Origin: Clostridia bacterium
Lineage (GTDB): Bacteria > Bacillota > Clostridia > UBA1381
NCBI GenBank assembly: GCA_017621875.1
Contig: JAGASE010000001.1
Location: forward strand, 310,001 to 374,000
DNA length: 64,000 nt
Direction: 5' to 3'
Positions 55,083 to 64,000 of this stretch are shown here, in pieces. A program made the position numbers and the translations under genes. Every line of letters begins with the position of its first letter. Position 1 is the stretch's first letter. The notes under the pieces are model-generated. The model saw only the letters and a program-made list of their open reading frames with translations. It did no database searches and had not been told where the DNA came from.

Positions 55083-56103
55083 GCTGAGAGGACTTTTAAA
55101 GGAAAACGAGGGAGTTATACTTTCAAGCTATCCCAATATTTTTTACTATTCGGGCTTTACCTCGGAGGACGCACTTATATTTGTAACGCATGACAGGCAA
55201 ATTTTGGTAACAGATTCGCGGTACACCGTTCAGGCAAGACATCAGGCAAAGGATTTTGAAATACGAAACATTACCGAGGGCGTTGTGAAGATTGCCGAAA
55301 TGCTGGAGGTTGAAGCTTTAGGCTTTGAGGAGGAATTTGTAACCGTAAAGCAGTTTTCGCAGTTTCGCAAATTCGGTAAAAAGCTTGTTCCGATGCAAAG
55401 CACGGTATCAGGTCCGCGGCGTGTTAAGGATAAGTATGAAATTAAAAAAATTGCACAGGCGGAGGAGCTTGGCGATGCGGCGTATTCTTATGTGATTGAA
55501 AATATGCGTGCCGGAATGACCGAGCGTGAGGTTGCACTTATGCTTGAATTTTATATGCGTAAAAACGGAGCGTCGGGGACATCATTTGAAACGATTGTGG
55601 CAAGCGGCGTACGCTCCAGTATGCCTCATGGAACGGCGACCGACCGCGTTATCGGAATCGGCGATTTTGTTACAATGGATTTCGGCTGCAGGCTGGACGG
55701 GTACTGTTCCGATATGACGAGAACGGTTGTTGTGGGCAAGTGCTCAAGCAGGCAGCAGGAGATTTATGACGTGGTTTTGGCGGCACAAAAGGCTGCAATA
55801 GACAAAATTTCACCGGGCGAGAAATGCTCGGACATAGATAAGGCTGCACGGGACATAATAACAGAAGCAGGCTATGGCGATAAATTCGGACACAGTCTGG
55901 GACACAGTGTAGGAATAGAGATCCATGAACGCCCTGTTTTTGCACCAAAGACGGACGAAGTGGTTGAAGCCGGCAATGTAATAACGGTCGAGCCGGGAAT
56001 TTATATAGACGGTTTCGGCGGTGTACGCATCGAAGATGTGATTGTTGTTGGTGAAACTGTTCATAATATTACCAAATCTTGTAAAGATTTGACTATTATT
56101 TGA
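55066..56103 (+). CDS. Xaa-Pro aminopeptidase family protein
   Basis: M24 metallopeptidase of 345 residues. An N-terminal creatinase-like domain (1-120) precedes a pita-bread catalytic domain whose metal ligands are visible: Asp in TMDFGCRLDGYCSDMTRT, His in FGHSLGHSVGIEIHE, then Glu in ITVEPGIYIDG and VRIEDVI. It removes N-terminal residues before proline. The start at 55066 lies within aroQ; the longer frame from 55030 has no ribosome site. The pepP or pepQ name cannot be chosen by eye. Confidence 0.92.
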   Translation: MTRTDKLRGLLKENEGVILSSYPNIFYYSGFTSEDALIFVTHDRQILVTDSRYTVQARHQAKDFEIRNITEGVVKIAEMLEVEALGFEEEFVTVKQFSQFRKFGKKLVPMQSTVSGPRRVKDKYEIKKIAQAEELGDAAYSYVIENMRAGMTEREVALMLEFYMRKNGASGTSFETIVASGVRSSMPHGTATDRVIGIGDFVTMDFGCRLDGYCSDMTRTVVVGKCSSRQQEIYDVVLAAQKAAIDKISPGEKCSDIDKAARDIITEAGYGDKFGHSLGHSVGIEIHERPVFAPKTDEVVEAGNVITVEPGIYIDGFGGVRIEDVIVVGETVHNITKSCKDLTII

Positions 56104-56111
56104 AAAAAGAC

Positions 56112-56140
56112 TTGAAATTTCATATAAAATATATTAAAAT
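56112..56140 (+). promoter_or_regulatory. Promoter of efp
   Basis: TTGAAA at 56112-56117 and TAAAAT at 56135-56140, 17 bases apart. Confidence 0.65.
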
Positions 56141-56181
56141 ATAATTTATTAGAGATAATATAACAATGGAGGATAAAATTT

Positions 56182-56739
56182 ATGATTAAAGCCAAGGATT
56201 TTAGAAACGGCAGAACCTTTGAGTATGAGAACGGTGTTTATGTGGTAGTAGAATTTCAGCATGTAAAGCCGGGAAAGGGTGCAGCGTTTGTAAGAACAAA
56301 GATGAAAAACGTTATTACAGGCGGTATTATTGAAAAATCCTTCAATCCTGAAGAAAAGTTTGAAGAGGCACATATCGAGAAGAAGAATATGCAGTATTCA
56401 TATAATGACGGTGATTTGTACTATTTCATGGATCAGGAAACATATGAATTGCTCCCTATAGGCAAGGACGAAATCGGCGATGCACTCAAATTTGTTAAGG
56501 AAGAAATGATTTGTATGATTTTGTCATACAAGGGTAAGGTTTTTGGTATCGAGCCTCCTACATTTGTTGAGCTTGCTATCTCTGAAACAGAGCCGGGCTT
56601 TGCAGGAAACACAGCAACAGGTGCAACAAAGCCTGCAACTCTTGAAACAGGTGCAGTTATACAGGTTCCGCTGTTTGTAAACGATACTGATATTATCAGA
56701 GTTGATACAAGAACAGGCGAATACATGGAGCGTGTTTAA
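56182..56739 (+). CDS. efp: Translation elongation factor P
   Basis: Relieves ribosome stalling at polyproline, 185 residues in three beta domains. The tip loop reads [11 protein letters not shown] with Lys32 at the modification site. The C-terminal signature runs from [26 protein letters not shown] precedes the ATG. It follows the Xaa-Pro peptidase, a common clostridial pairing. Confidence 0.97.
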   Translation: MIKAKDFRNGRTFEYENGVYVVVEFQHVKPGKGAAFVRTKMKNVITGGIIEKSFNPEEKFEEAHIEKKNMQYSYNDGDLYYFMDQETYELLPIGKDEIGDALKFVKEEMICMILSYKGKVFGIEPPTFVELAISETEPGFAGNTATGATKPATLETGAVIQVPLFVNDTDIIRVDTRTGEYMERV

Positions 56740-56814
56740 GTCTGAAAAAAATTGTAATTGAAGAATTTTCTTTCAGCTTATAGTTTTGCTGATTGCAAAG
56801 AAAGGAATACGATT

Positions 56815-57279
56815 ATGGAAAGTATGGTTTCAAAGGTTTCATATTTGAAGGGTCTGTGCGATGGACTGGGTATCGATACGGCAACGCCGGAGGGCAAGCT
56901 GCTTGTTAATATCATTGATGTTTTAAAGGATATGTCTGAAGCACTGGACGATGTTATCGACGCACATGATGAGCTTGAAGAAAAGGTTGACGAAATCGAC
57001 AAGGATTTGGCTGACCTTGAAGAAATCGCTTATGAAGACGATGACGAAGATTATGATGACGAAATTGATTTCGACGATGAAGACTATGACGATGACATGG
57101 ACTTTTTTGAAATAGAGTGTCCGAATTGTCATGAAGACGTTATGATTGATTTTGATGCTCTTGATGAGGATAAGGGGATTATCTGCCCGAACTGCAATCA
57201 GGAAATCGAGCTTGAATTTGAGTGCGATTGTGATTGTGACTGTGATGACGACTGCGATTGCGGCTGCCATGACGAATAA
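56815..57279 (+). CDS. Acidic zinc-ribbon protein (CD1247 N-terminal-domain type)
   Basis: Protein of 154 residues. The N-terminal helical domain (1-65, MVSKVSYLKGLCDGLGID) matches the CD1247 type. An extremely acidic stretch, about 70-98, of Asp/Glu/Tyr follows, then a zinc ribbon with two CxxC pairs (IECPNCHED and IICPNCNQE) and a tail of alternating Cys and Asp (CDCDCDCDDDCDCGCHDE) that could bind several metal ions. It is typically found after efp in Clostridia; the function is unknown. AAAGGA precedes the ATG at 56815. Confidence 0.85.
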   Translation: MESMVSKVSYLKGLCDGLGIDTATPEGKLLVNIIDVLKDMSEALDDVIDAHDELEEKVDEIDKDLADLEEIAYEDDDEDYDDEIDFDDEDYDDDMDFFEIECPNCHEDVMIDFDALDEDKGIICPNCNQEIELEFECDCDCDCDDDCDCGCHDE

Positions 57280-57292
57280 TATGATAATTTAA

Positions 57293-57340
57293 AGGAGGGC
57301 TTTTTGTATCAAGCGTTTTTGATACAGAAAGCCTCTTTTT
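57293..57340 (+). terminator. Terminator before hemW
   Basis: GGCTTTTTGTATC pairs with GATACAGAAAGCC (one G-U), followed by TCTTTTT. It closes the efp unit. Confidence 0.82.
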
Positions 57341-57361
57341 GTTGCTGTGAGGTGAAAGAGT

Positions 57362-58468
57362 ATGACCGGGCTTTATGTTCATATACCGTTTTGTTTAAAA
57401 AAATGCAAATACTGCGATTTTAATTCCTTTGCGTTTTCTGCGGCTGATAAGGGGCGTTATCTTAACGCATTGTTTTCGGAAATGGAGCAATACCGCGGAA
57501 AAAAGTGCGATACGGTATTTATTGGCGGAGGAACGCCGACCGCACTTAATACTGCCGAAATGAAGATGCTATTGCAAAAAATCAAAGAGATTTTCATTCT
57601 TTCCAAAGACTGCGAATTTACCGTTGAGGCAAATCCAAAAACCGTTGACAGGCAAAAGCTTGAGGTGGTGCGTCAAAACGGAGTTAACCGTCTGTCTTTG
57701 GGAGTGCAATCCTTTAATGACAGCGAGCTTTTGCTGCTCGGCAGACTCCACACTGCGAAGGAGGCAGAGGAAACAGTGGCTCTTGCAAAGGATTGCGGCT
57801 TTACCAATATCAGCATTGATTTAATGTCCGCAATTCCGGGGCAGACAGCCGACAGCTTTAAAAAAAGCCTTGATACTGCCTTTTCACAAAATCCTGCACA
57901 TATTTCCTGCTACAGCCTTATTTTAGAGGAAGGAACTCCGCTTTTCCGCGAATTTCACGAGGGCTTGCTTACGCTTCCCGATGAGGACGAGGAACGCAGA
58001 ATTTATGAGCTTGCCTGCAGCCAAATGCAGCTGCACGGATATGAGCAATACGAAATTTCAAACTTCGCAAAGCCGGGCTTTGAGTCGCGGCATAACATAA
58101 AATATTGGAAATGCGAGGAATATATCGGCGTCGGACTTTCCGCACATTCTTATTTAAACGGAGTCAGATTTTCAAATACCGATTGCTTTTCCGATTACTT
58201 AGACAGAAAGTATCGTAGCGGCGAGAATGAGCTTTTGTCGGAAAAGGATAAAATGTCGGAGTTTATGTTTTTGGGACTTAGAATGACAAAGGGCGTATCG
58301 GCACAGGATTTTTACAAAAAATTCGGTGTGGATATTAAAAAAGTTTATGGAAAACCCTTATCAAAATTCATAAAAATGGGTATGATAGTGGAAGAAAACG
58401 GATTTTTACGCCTTTCGCATGAGGCAATAAGTGTTTCAAATCAAATAATGTGCGAATTTATTATTTAA
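57362..58468 (+). CDS. hemW: HemW-like radical SAM protein (heme chaperone family)
   Basis: Protein of 368 residues of the HemN/HemW family. It has the cluster motif HIPFCLKKCKYCDFNSF (CX3CX2C), FIGGGTPTAL, and NRLSLGVQSFNDSELLLLGR. Family members resemble coproporphyrinogen oxidase but serve in heme handling. It stands directly before the hrcA operon, a common Firmicutes position. GTGAGGTG precedes the ATG. Confidence 0.93.
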   Translation: MTGLYVHIPFCLKKCKYCDFNSFAFSAADKGRYLNALFSEMEQYRGKKCDTVFIGGGTPTALNTAEMKMLLQKIKEIFILSKDCEFTVEANPKTVDRQKLEVVRQNGVNRLSLGVQSFNDSELLLLGRLHTAKEAEETVALAKDCGFTNISIDLMSAIPGQTADSFKKSLDTAFSQNPAHISCYSLILEEGTPLFREFHEGLLTLPDEDEERRIYELACSQMQLHGYEQYEISNFAKPGFESRHNIKYWKCEEYIGVGLSAHSYLNGVRFSNTDCFSDYLDRKYRSGENELLSEKDKMSEFMFLGLRMTKGVSAQDFYKKFGVDIKKVYGKPLSKFIKMGMIVEENGFLRLSHEAISVSNQIMCEFII

Positions 58469-58502
58469 TTGTTAAAAAATTTTAAAAATATTAAAAAACC
58501 CC

Positions 58503-58531
58503 TTGACAAAACATGTAAAGAGGGGTATTAT
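58503..58531 (+). promoter_or_regulatory. Promoter of the hrcA-dnaK operon
   Basis: TTGACA at 58503-58508 and TATTAT at 58526-58531, 17 bases apart, immediately upstream of the CIRCE element. Confidence 0.82.
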
Positions 58532-58539
58532 TTATACTG

Positions 58540-58566
58540 TTAGCACTCGACTGATTTGAGTGCTAA
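58540..58566 (+). promoter_or_regulatory. CIRCE operator
   Basis: TTAGCACTC, nine bases, then GAGTGCTAA: a perfect CIRCE inverted repeat. HrcA binds it and represses the heat-shock operon. It covers the predicted transcription start. Confidence 0.96.
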
Positions 58567-58621
58567 CAGTGTTCTGTTATATGAGGTCATATGCGAGTGA
58601 AACATACGGGAGGTGAGAGCC

Positions 58622-59671
58622 TTGGAGCTGAGTGACAGAAAACAAAAAATTCTTCAGGCGATAATTGATGAATATATTGGTACTGCAGAGCCGGTGGGTT
58701 CTCGTGCCATTTCAAAAAAGAATGAGCTGGGGCTGTCGAGTGCCACTATCCGAAACGAAATGGCAGACCTTGAGGAAATGGGATACTTAATACAGCCGCA
58801 TACATCTGCAGGCAGGATTCCCTCCGATGTGGGTTACAGATTTTATGTAAATTCGCTTATGCGAAGGTATCAGATGAGTGTTGAGGCGATTGAAAAGCTG
58901 CAAGCGATTATGACCGAGCGTGTAAGTCAGCTTGAAACGATTATCAGGAAAGCGAGCTTGATTGCGTCCACGCTTACCGAATACACAACCGTTGTAACCT
59001 CGCCCAAGCTGAACAGCTCGCGGATTAAAAAAATTGAGCTTGTGAACATGGGCTTTGGCAATGTTATGATTGTGATTATAACCAGTACGGGAATTATAAA
59101 AAATCAATCGGTTGCCATCGATATTGACGATGATTTTGCCGCACGTCTTACAGAGGTGCTAAACAGCCGTATCGCAGGGCTTACTGCCGATGAGCTTACG
59201 TTTGACAAAATTAAGCAAATAGGTGATGAACTGGAGGGCTGCCTTGATGTTCAGCCTCGTGTACTTATTAATATACTAAATTTTGTTTATGAGGCGATTG
59301 ATTCGCTTGACCAAACCGAGGTTTATGTGAATAATGCAAAATCAATTCTGTCATATCCTGAATTTTCCGACGTAGGCAAGGCTCGCGAAATGCTTGCATT
59401 TTTGGAGAATAAGGATAATCTTGTTAAGCTGATAGGCGGAGCAAAGGACGGCGTTGATATAAAAATCGGTGCGGAAAATGAGTTTGCCGAGCTTTCTAAT
59501 TCGAGCTTGGTTACGGTAAACTATTCAATGGGAGATAAGGTGGTCGGCAGGATTGGCGTAATAGGACCTAAGCGTATGGATTACGCAAAGGTTATTGCAA
59601 GCCTTGACTGCATATCGAACCATGTAGATAAAATTTTAGACCAGCTATATAACACAGAAGGTGAGGGTTAG
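58622..59671 (+). CDS. hrcA: Heat-inducible transcription repressor HrcA
   Basis: Repressor of CIRCE-controlled genes, 349 residues. N-terminal winged helix with ELSDRKQKILQAIIDEYIG and LSSATIRNEMADLEEMGYL, then a GAF-like domain. The start is TTG at 58622 with GGAGG eight bases upstream; the in-frame GTG at 58613 lies inside that site. Autoregulated through CIRCE. It is two bases from grpE. Confidence 0.96.
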   Translation: MELSDRKQKILQAIIDEYIGTAEPVGSRAISKKNELGLSSATIRNEMADLEEMGYLIQPHTSAGRIPSDVGYRFYVNSLMRRYQMSVEAIEKLQAIMTERVSQLETIIRKASLIASTLTEYTTVVTSPKLNSSRIKKIELVNMGFGNVMIVIITSTGIIKNQSVAIDIDDDFAARLTEVLNSRIAGLTADELTFDKIKQIGDELEGCLDVQPRVLINILNFVYEAIDSLDQTEVYVNNAKSILSYPEFSDVGKAREMLAFLENKDNLVKLIGGAKDGVDIKIGAENEFAELSNSSLVTVNYSMGDKVVGRIGVIGPKRMDYAKVIASLDCISNHVDKILDQLYNTEGEG

Positions 59672-59673
59672 AA

Positions 59674-60225
59674 TTGGCAGAGGAAGAAAAGAAGGTTAAT
59701 ACGGAGGAAACTCCGTCAGAGGAAAAGGAAAAAAAGGAAGCACCTAAAAAGAAGGACGCCAAGGCCGAGCTTGAAAAAAAGCTTTCGGAGGCGGAGGAAA
59801 AGCTGAAGGAGAGCGAGGATAAGTATTTGCGGCTTTATGCTGAGTTCGATAACTATAAAAAGCGTACTCAGAAGGAAAAGGACGCAAGATACGCAGATGC
59901 AGTCATCGACGCAGTTTCCGAGCTTTTGCCGGTGCTTGATAATCTTGAAAGAGCACTTGCCGTAGAGGTAAGCTCAGAGGACGCCAAGGCTTTAAAGGAC
60001 GGCGTGGAGATGGTTAAAAAGCAGATGACCGAATCGCTTACAAAGCTAAAAATAAGCGATATCAAGGCAGTTGGCGAGGAGTTTGACCCAAATCTTCATA
60101 ATGCGGTAATGCATATTGATGATGATACAATCACAGAAAATACCGTTGTTGAGGAGTTTATGAAGGGATATATTTATAATAACGAAAGAGTAGTAAGATA
60201 CTCTATGGTAAAGGTAGCAAATTGA
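59674..60225 (+). CDS. grpE: Nucleotide exchange factor GrpE
   Basis: DnaK co-chaperone of 183 residues. A charged, disordered N-terminus (1-45) and long coiled coil lead to YAEFDNYKKRTQKEKDA, then a C-terminal beta domain with VGEEFDPNLHNAVMHIDDD. The start is TTG with GAAGGTGAGG upstream, overlapping the end of hrcA. Confidence 0.96.
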   Translation: MAEEEKKVNTEETPSEEKEKKEAPKKKDAKAELEKKLSEAEEKLKESEDKYLRLYAEFDNYKKRTQKEKDARYADAVIDAVSELLPVLDNLERALAVEVSSEDAKALKDGVEMVKKQMTESLTKLKISDIKAVGEEFDPNLHNAVMHIDDDTITENTVVEEFMKGYIYNNERVVRYSMVKVAN

Positions 60226-60263
60226 TTTGACTGTGTTTAAAGAAAGAAATGGAGGAATAAAAA

Positions 60264-62123
60264 ATGGGAAAAATTATTGGTATTGACTTGGGAACTACAA
60301 ATTCATGCGTAGCTGTTATAGAGGGTGGTAATCCTACCGTTATAGCAAACTCAGAGGGTGCAAGAACTACCCCTTCCGTCGTTGCTTTCCAAAAGGACGG
60401 CGAAAGAATTGTAGGTCAGGTTGCAAAAAGACAGGCTGTAACAAATTCAGAAAGAACAATTATGTCTATAAAGAGAGAAATGGGTACTGCATATACAGTA
60501 TCTGTTGACGGCAAGGCATACACACCGCAGGAAATTTCCGCAATGATTCTTACAAAGCTTAAGCAGGACGCAGAAAGCTATCTCGGAGAGACAGTTACAC
60601 AGGCAGTTATTACTGTTCCTGCGTACTTTTCCGACTCGCAGCGTCAGGCAACAAAGGACGCAGGTAAGATTGCAGGACTTGAGGTTTTGAGAATTATCAA
60701 CGAGCCTACGGCTGCAGCACTTGCTTACGGAATGAACGATTCCGACCAGAAGATTATGGTATACGACCTGGGCGGAGGTACATTTGACGTATCTATTCTG
60801 GAAATCGGCGACGGTGTATTTGAGGTTCTTTCAACAAACGGTGACACACGCCTCGGCGGTGACGACTTTGACCAGAGAATTATTGATTATTTAGTAGCGG
60901 AATTCAAGAAGGAAACAGGCGTTGACTTAACAAGCGACAAGATGGCAATGCAGAGACTCAAAGAGGCTGCTGAAAAGTCAAAAATAGAGCTTTCGGGCAT
61001 GACGACTTCAAATGTTAACCTGCCGTTTATCACAGCAGACGCAACAGGTCCTAAGCACCTTGATATAACACTTACAAAGGCTAAATTCGATGAACTGACA
61101 GCTGATTTAGTTCAGAAGACTATTGTTTGCATCAGAAACGCTATGAGTGACGCAGGTCTTTCAAAGGGCGAGGTTGATAAGGTTCTTTTGGTCGGCGGTT
61201 CTTCAAGAATCCCGGCTGTTCAAGAGGCTGTTAAGAATGAAATGGGACAGGAGCCTACAAAGGGTATTAACCCGGACGAGTGTGTTGCATTGGGTGCCGC
61301 TGTTCAGGCGGGCGTTCTGGCAGGAGACGTAAAGGATTTGCTGCTTTTGGACGTTACTCCGCTTTCACTCGGTATCGAAACTATGGGCGGCGTGTTCACA
61401 AGACTTATTGACAGAAACACAACTATTCCTACAAAGAAATCACAGATATTCTCAACAGCAGCAGACGGTCAAACCTCGGTTGAGGTACACGTTCTGCAGG
61501 GTGAGAGAGATATGGCTCAGTACAATAAAACCCTTGGACGCTTCAGCTTAACAGGCATTGCTCCTGCACCGCGTGGTGTTCCGCAGATTGAAGTTACCTT
61601 CGATATTGACGCAAACGGTATCGTTAAGGTATCTGCAAAGGATATGGGTACAGGCAACGAGCAAAAGATTACAATTACCGCTTCTTCAAATCTGTCCGAG
61701 GAGGATATCGAAAAGGCTGTTAAGGAAGCTGAAAAATATGCGGAAGAGGACAAAAAGAGAAAAGAAGAGGTTGAAACAAGAAATAACGCCGAAAGCATGG
61801 TATATCAGTGCGAAAAGACCTTGGGCGAAATCGGTGACAAGATTGATGCTGCCGATAAGTCGGATATTGAGGCTTCAATAAACAGTGTTAAGGAAGCTTT
61901 AAAGGGTACTGATTCTGAGGCTATCAAGAATGCATCTGAGGAGCTGCAGCAGAAGTTCTATAAGGTTTCGGAAAAGATGTATCAGCAGGCAAATCCGCAG
62001 GGAGCGGCCGGCGGTGCAGGCTTTAATCCGAATGACGCACAGGCAGGAGGAGCAGCCGGCGGACCTACAGGCGACAATGTTTATGAGGCTGATTACAGAG
62101 AAGTGGATAACGACAATAAATAA
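60264..62123 (+). CDS. dnaK: Chaperone protein DnaK (Hsp70)
   Basis: Hsp70 of 619 residues. ATPase domain: [32 protein letters not shown], and [13 protein letters not shown]. Substrate domain about 385-505: [19 protein letters not shown]. The helical lid ends in a Gly/Ala-rich tail. TGGAGG precedes the ATG. Codon use is that of a highly expressed gene. Confidence 0.98.
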   Translation: MGKIIGIDLGTTNSCVAVIEGGNPTVIANSEGARTTPSVVAFQKDGERIVGQVAKRQAVTNSERTIMSIKREMGTAYTVSVDGKAYTPQEISAMILTKLKQDAESYLGETVTQAVITVPAYFSDSQRQATKDAGKIAGLEVLRIINEPTAAALAYGMNDSDQKIMVYDLGGGTFDVSILEIGDGVFEVLSTNGDTRLGGDDFDQRIIDYLVAEFKKETGVDLTSDKMAMQRLKEAAEKSKIELSGMTTSNVNLPFITADATGPKHLDITLTKAKFDELTADLVQKTIVCIRNAMSDAGLSKGEVDKVLLVGGSSRIPAVQEAVKNEMGQEPTKGINPDECVALGAAVQAGVLAGDVKDLLLLDVTPLSLGIETMGGVFTRLIDRNTTIPTKKSQIFSTAADGQTSVEVHVLQGERDMAQYNKTLGRFSLTGIAPAPRGVPQIEVTFDIDANGIVKVSAKDMGTGNEQKITITASSNLSEEDIEKAVKEAEKYAEEDKKRKEEVETRNNAESMVYQCEKTLGEIGDKIDAADKSDIEASINSVKEALKGTDSEAIKNASEELQQKFYKVSEKMYQQANPQGAAGGAGFNPNDAQAGGAAGGPTGDNVYEADYREVDNDNK

Positions 62124-62138
62124 TTGCAAGACAAGAAT

Positions 62139-62165
62139 AGGGCGGCGGAAACGTTCGCCCTTTTG
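62139..62165 (+). terminator. Weak intercistronic hairpin between dnaK and dnaJ
   Basis: AGGGCG pairs with CGCCCT around an 11-base loop, followed by TTTTG. It probably reduces dnaJ expression relative to dnaK. Confidence 0.5.
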
Positions 62166-62190
62166 TCAGTAAATTTATGAGGTGAAAATT

Positions 62191-63333
62191 GTGGCTGATA
62201 AAAGAGATTATTATGAGGTATTAGGTGTACAAAAGGGTGCATCAGCCGATGAAATAAAAAAGGCCTACCGCAAGGAGGCAAAAAAATACCACCCCGACCT
62301 TCACCCCGGTGATAAGGCTTGTGAGGCGAAGTTTAAAGAGGTAAACGAGGCATACGAGGTGCTTTCGGACAGCGATAAAAAAGCGAGATATGACCAGTTT
62401 GGTCATGCAGGAGTTGACCCGAACTTCGGTGCAGGCGGTGCGGGAGCAGGCGGCTATGGCGGCTTTGGAGATTTTAGTGATATCTTCTCGGATATTTTCG
62501 GGGGTTTTGGCGGTTTTGGCGGAGGCGGCAGCCGCAGAAACGGGCCGAGACGCGGTGCGGATATCCGCAAGGTTGTCGAGCTTACGTTTGAAGAAGCAGC
62601 TTTTGGCTGCAAGAAAAAGCTCACCATTGATAAAATGGAGGACTGCAGCACCTGTCATGGCAGCGGTGCAAAACCGGGCACAAGCCCTGTGACCTGCGGA
62701 CGCTGCGGCGGCAGCGGTCAGGTTACAACTCAGACCAGGACGCCTTTGGGATATATGAGAAACGTTTCGGTATGTCCTGAATGCCGCGGTGAGGGTAAGA
62801 TTATAAAAGAGCCTTGTACGGAATGTCGAGGCAGCGGAAAGGTACGCGTTTCAAAAACGATTGAGGTGGATATTCCACAGGGTATTAACGATGGACAGAC
62901 AATGCAGATTTCAGGAGCCGGTGAGCCGGGAACAAGAGGCGGTGCTCCGGGAGATTTGCTGATTACTATTCGTCTTAAAAAACATAACATATTTACGCGT
63001 GATGAGTTTGATGTATACATTACAATCCCGATAACCTTTGTTCAGGCGGCACTCGGAGCATGTATAAAGGTGCCTACTATAAGCGGCGTTGTGGAATATG
63101 ACATTCCGCCGGAAACACAGACAGGAAGTGTGTTCAGACTTCGCGGCAAGGGAATCCCATATATCCGCGGCAAGGGCAGGGGCGACCAGTATGTGACAGT
63201 TGAGGTGGAAACACCGAAAAACCTCACGCAAAGTCAAAAGGACCTGCTTCGTGAGTTTGACGGAAGTCTGGAGGAAAAGAACTACAAAAAGCGTAAGGGC
63301 TTTATAGATACGATGAAGGAAATTTTTAAGTGA
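62191..63333 (+). CDS. dnaJ: Chaperone protein DnaJ
   Basis: Hsp40 co-chaperone of 380 residues. J domain 1-70 with the HPD in [11 protein letters not shown], a Gly/Phe-rich region, and four zinc repeats ([32 protein letters not shown]), then the substrate-binding C-terminal domains. The start is GTG at 62191 with GAGGTG six bases upstream; the GTG at 62182 lies in that site. Its stop overlaps the next start (TGATG). Confidence 0.97.
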   Translation: MADKRDYYEVLGVQKGASADEIKKAYRKEAKKYHPDLHPGDKACEAKFKEVNEAYEVLSDSDKKARYDQFGHAGVDPNFGAGGAGAGGYGGFGDFSDIFSDIFGGFGGFGGGGSRRNGPRRGADIRKVVELTFEEAAFGCKKKLTIDKMEDCSTCHGSGAKPGTSPVTCGRCGGSGQVTTQTRTPLGYMRNVSVCPECRGEGKIIKEPCTECRGSGKVRVSKTIEVDIPQGINDGQTMQISGAGEPGTRGGAPGDLLITIRLKKHNIFTRDEFDVYITIPITFVQAALGACIKVPTISGVVEYDIPPETQTGSVFRLRGKGIPYIRGKGRGDQYVTVEVETPKNLTQSQKDLLREFDGSLEEKNYKKRKGFIDTMKEIFK

Positions 63334-63890
63334 TGGAAGCTTTGAAAATAAGGGTTGAAGACTTAAATGATGAAAAAATAAAAAGCCTTGCGGCAGGGGA
63401 TTCCGTCCTGCTGTCGGGCGTGATTTACACTGCACGTGATGCGGCACATGAGCGTATGGTGAAAAATTACGAAAAGGGAATAGATTTTCCCTTTGATATA
63501 AAGGGACAGGCGATTTATTACGCAGGACCTTGTCCTGCAAAGCCCGGCGAGGTAATCGGCTCATGCGGACCGACAACTGCAGGAAGAATGGACGCCTACA
63601 CGCCACTGCTTTTAGATAAGGGCTTAAAGATAATGATAGGCAAGGGTGCGAGAAGCAGTGAGGTTGTGGATGCAATCCGCCGCAATAACTGCGTTTATTT
63701 GGGGGCAATCGGCGGAGCAGGTGCGTTAATTGCCGAATGTATAAAAAAGGTCCGCGTAATTGCATACGATGACCTTGGAACCGAGGCTATTCGTGAAATG
63801 TACGTGGAGGATTTTCCATGTACGGTGCTGATTGACAGCGACGGTAATAACATTTACGAAATCGGTCAGGAAAAGTACCGCGAAATCTAA
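63333..63890 (+). CDS. Fe-S fumarate hydratase / tartrate dehydratase beta subunit
   Basis: Protein of 185 residues of the class I fumarase beta-domain family: LSGVIYTARDAAHERMVKNY, IYYAGPCPAKPGEVIGSCGP, TTAGRMDAYTPLLLDKGLK and GKGARSSEVVDAIRRNNCVY. It pairs with an alpha subunit holding the [4Fe-4S] cluster to hydrate fumarate or a related acid. No alpha gene is in the window: the gene upstream is dnaJ, with coupled stop and start, and the gene downstream is on the other strand. The position after dnaJ is unusual. Confidence 0.9.
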   Translation: MEALKIRVEDLNDEKIKSLAAGDSVLLSGVIYTARDAAHERMVKNYEKGIDFPFDIKGQAIYYAGPCPAKPGEVIGSCGPTTAGRMDAYTPLLLDKGLKIMIGKGARSSEVVDAIRRNNCVYLGAIGGAGALIAECIKKVRVIAYDDLGTEAIREMYVEDFPCTVLIDSDGNNIYEIGQEKYREI

Positions 63891-64000
63891 AGCTTCAGCT
63901 TGGAAAAAAACTCACGTGTAGAAAGTCTGCCGTCTCGGTTATACCGCTTTAAAAGATAAAGGCAGTCGGAGTCGCGGGTTATTCGGTTGATGCCTTCGGT
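63887..64000 (-). CDS. C-terminal end of an unidentified minus-strand gene
   Basis: An open frame enters from the right edge and ends with TAG at 63889-63887, overlapping the stop codon of the convergent fumarase gene. The visible 37 residues are basic and hydrophilic, with DGRLSTREFFSKLKL at the end. I do not recognise the family. No terminator fits between the two genes within the window. Confidence 0.55.
   Translation of the reverse strand, partial: TEGINRITRDSDCLYLLKRYNRDGRLSTREFFSKLKL

Noticed and set aside
62911-63765. A 284-codon minus-strand frame across dnaJ and the fumarase gene
   Set aside because: Both plus-strand genes are full-length with intact motifs; the antisense frame lacks a ribosome site and any family signature.
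1-64000. tRNA or rRNA genes and prophage modules
   Set aside because: No T-arm/anticodon-arm combination, rRNA core sequence, integrase or phage structural gene was recognised.

Overview
The window is about 64 kb of chromosome from a low-to-mid GC Gram-positive anaerobe of class Clostridia, most likely an uncultured or gut-type Oscillospirales/Monoglobales-like lineage (lineage below class is inference). Indicators are the SCIFF precursor and its radical SAM maturase, SLH surface proteins, a T-box in front of pheST, a CIRCE-controlled hrcA-grpE-dnaK-dnaJ operon, the glgB-glgC-glgD set, AsnA, RNase Y and YmdB, and the Firmicutes pyrH-frr-uppS-cdsA-dxr-rseP-ispG order. Promoters of the TTGACA-17-TATAAT type are frequent. 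No tRNA, rRNA, CRISPR array or prophage was seen.

Layout. 0.2-1.5 kb: a cation/proton antiporter. 1.5-4.0 kb: an AT-rich accessory pocket with a RAYT-type transposase carrying REP palindromes inside its own reading frame, an XRE regulator, a secreted stalk-domain protein, and a four-helix-bundle gene beside an array of short hairpins. 4.0-5.8 kb: a ranthipeptide (SCIFF) locus whose precursor is a tandem duplication of the whole peptide. 5.8-10.1 kb: a PLP-dependent Orn/Lys/Arg-type decarboxylase and a large cytoplasmic glycoside hydrolase. 10.2-17.9 kb: a cobalamin-riboswitch operon with an SLH-anchored beta-propeller/transcobalamin-like protein, a transcobalamin-like lipoprotein, EcfT, and one polypeptide fusing two ECF ATPases to an S component. 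I read this as a complete surface-to-cytoplasm corrinoid uptake system.

18-26 kb: pheST under a T-box, a trio of small unknown genes, ymdB, a composite palindromic repeat, and rny. 26-30.7 kb: glycogen synthesis (glgBCD) and a PepSY protein. 30.8-32.8 kb: an AT-rich secreted GLUG/InlB-repeat protein. 33-39.1 kb, minus strand: asnA, mntP, gpsA, plsY, der and a DUF512 radical SAM gene. 39.3-48 kb, plus strand: DUF1653, DUF5662, MATE pump, ftsK, YgiQ-type radical SAM, folD, galK. 48-57.3 kb: pyrH through ispG, then aroQ, an Xaa-Pro peptidase, efp and an acidic zinc-ribbon protein. 57.3-63.9 kb: hemW, the heat-shock operon and a fumarase/tartrate dehydratase beta subunit. The window ends inside a convergent minus-strand gene.

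The three loci most worth pursuing are the riboswitch-controlled corrinoid capture/ECF operon, the duplicated SCIFF precursor, and the two small-element systems of the accessory pocket (RAYT with in-frame REPs; four-helix-bundle gene with hairpin array). All family calls come from reading motifs by eye; no database search was run.
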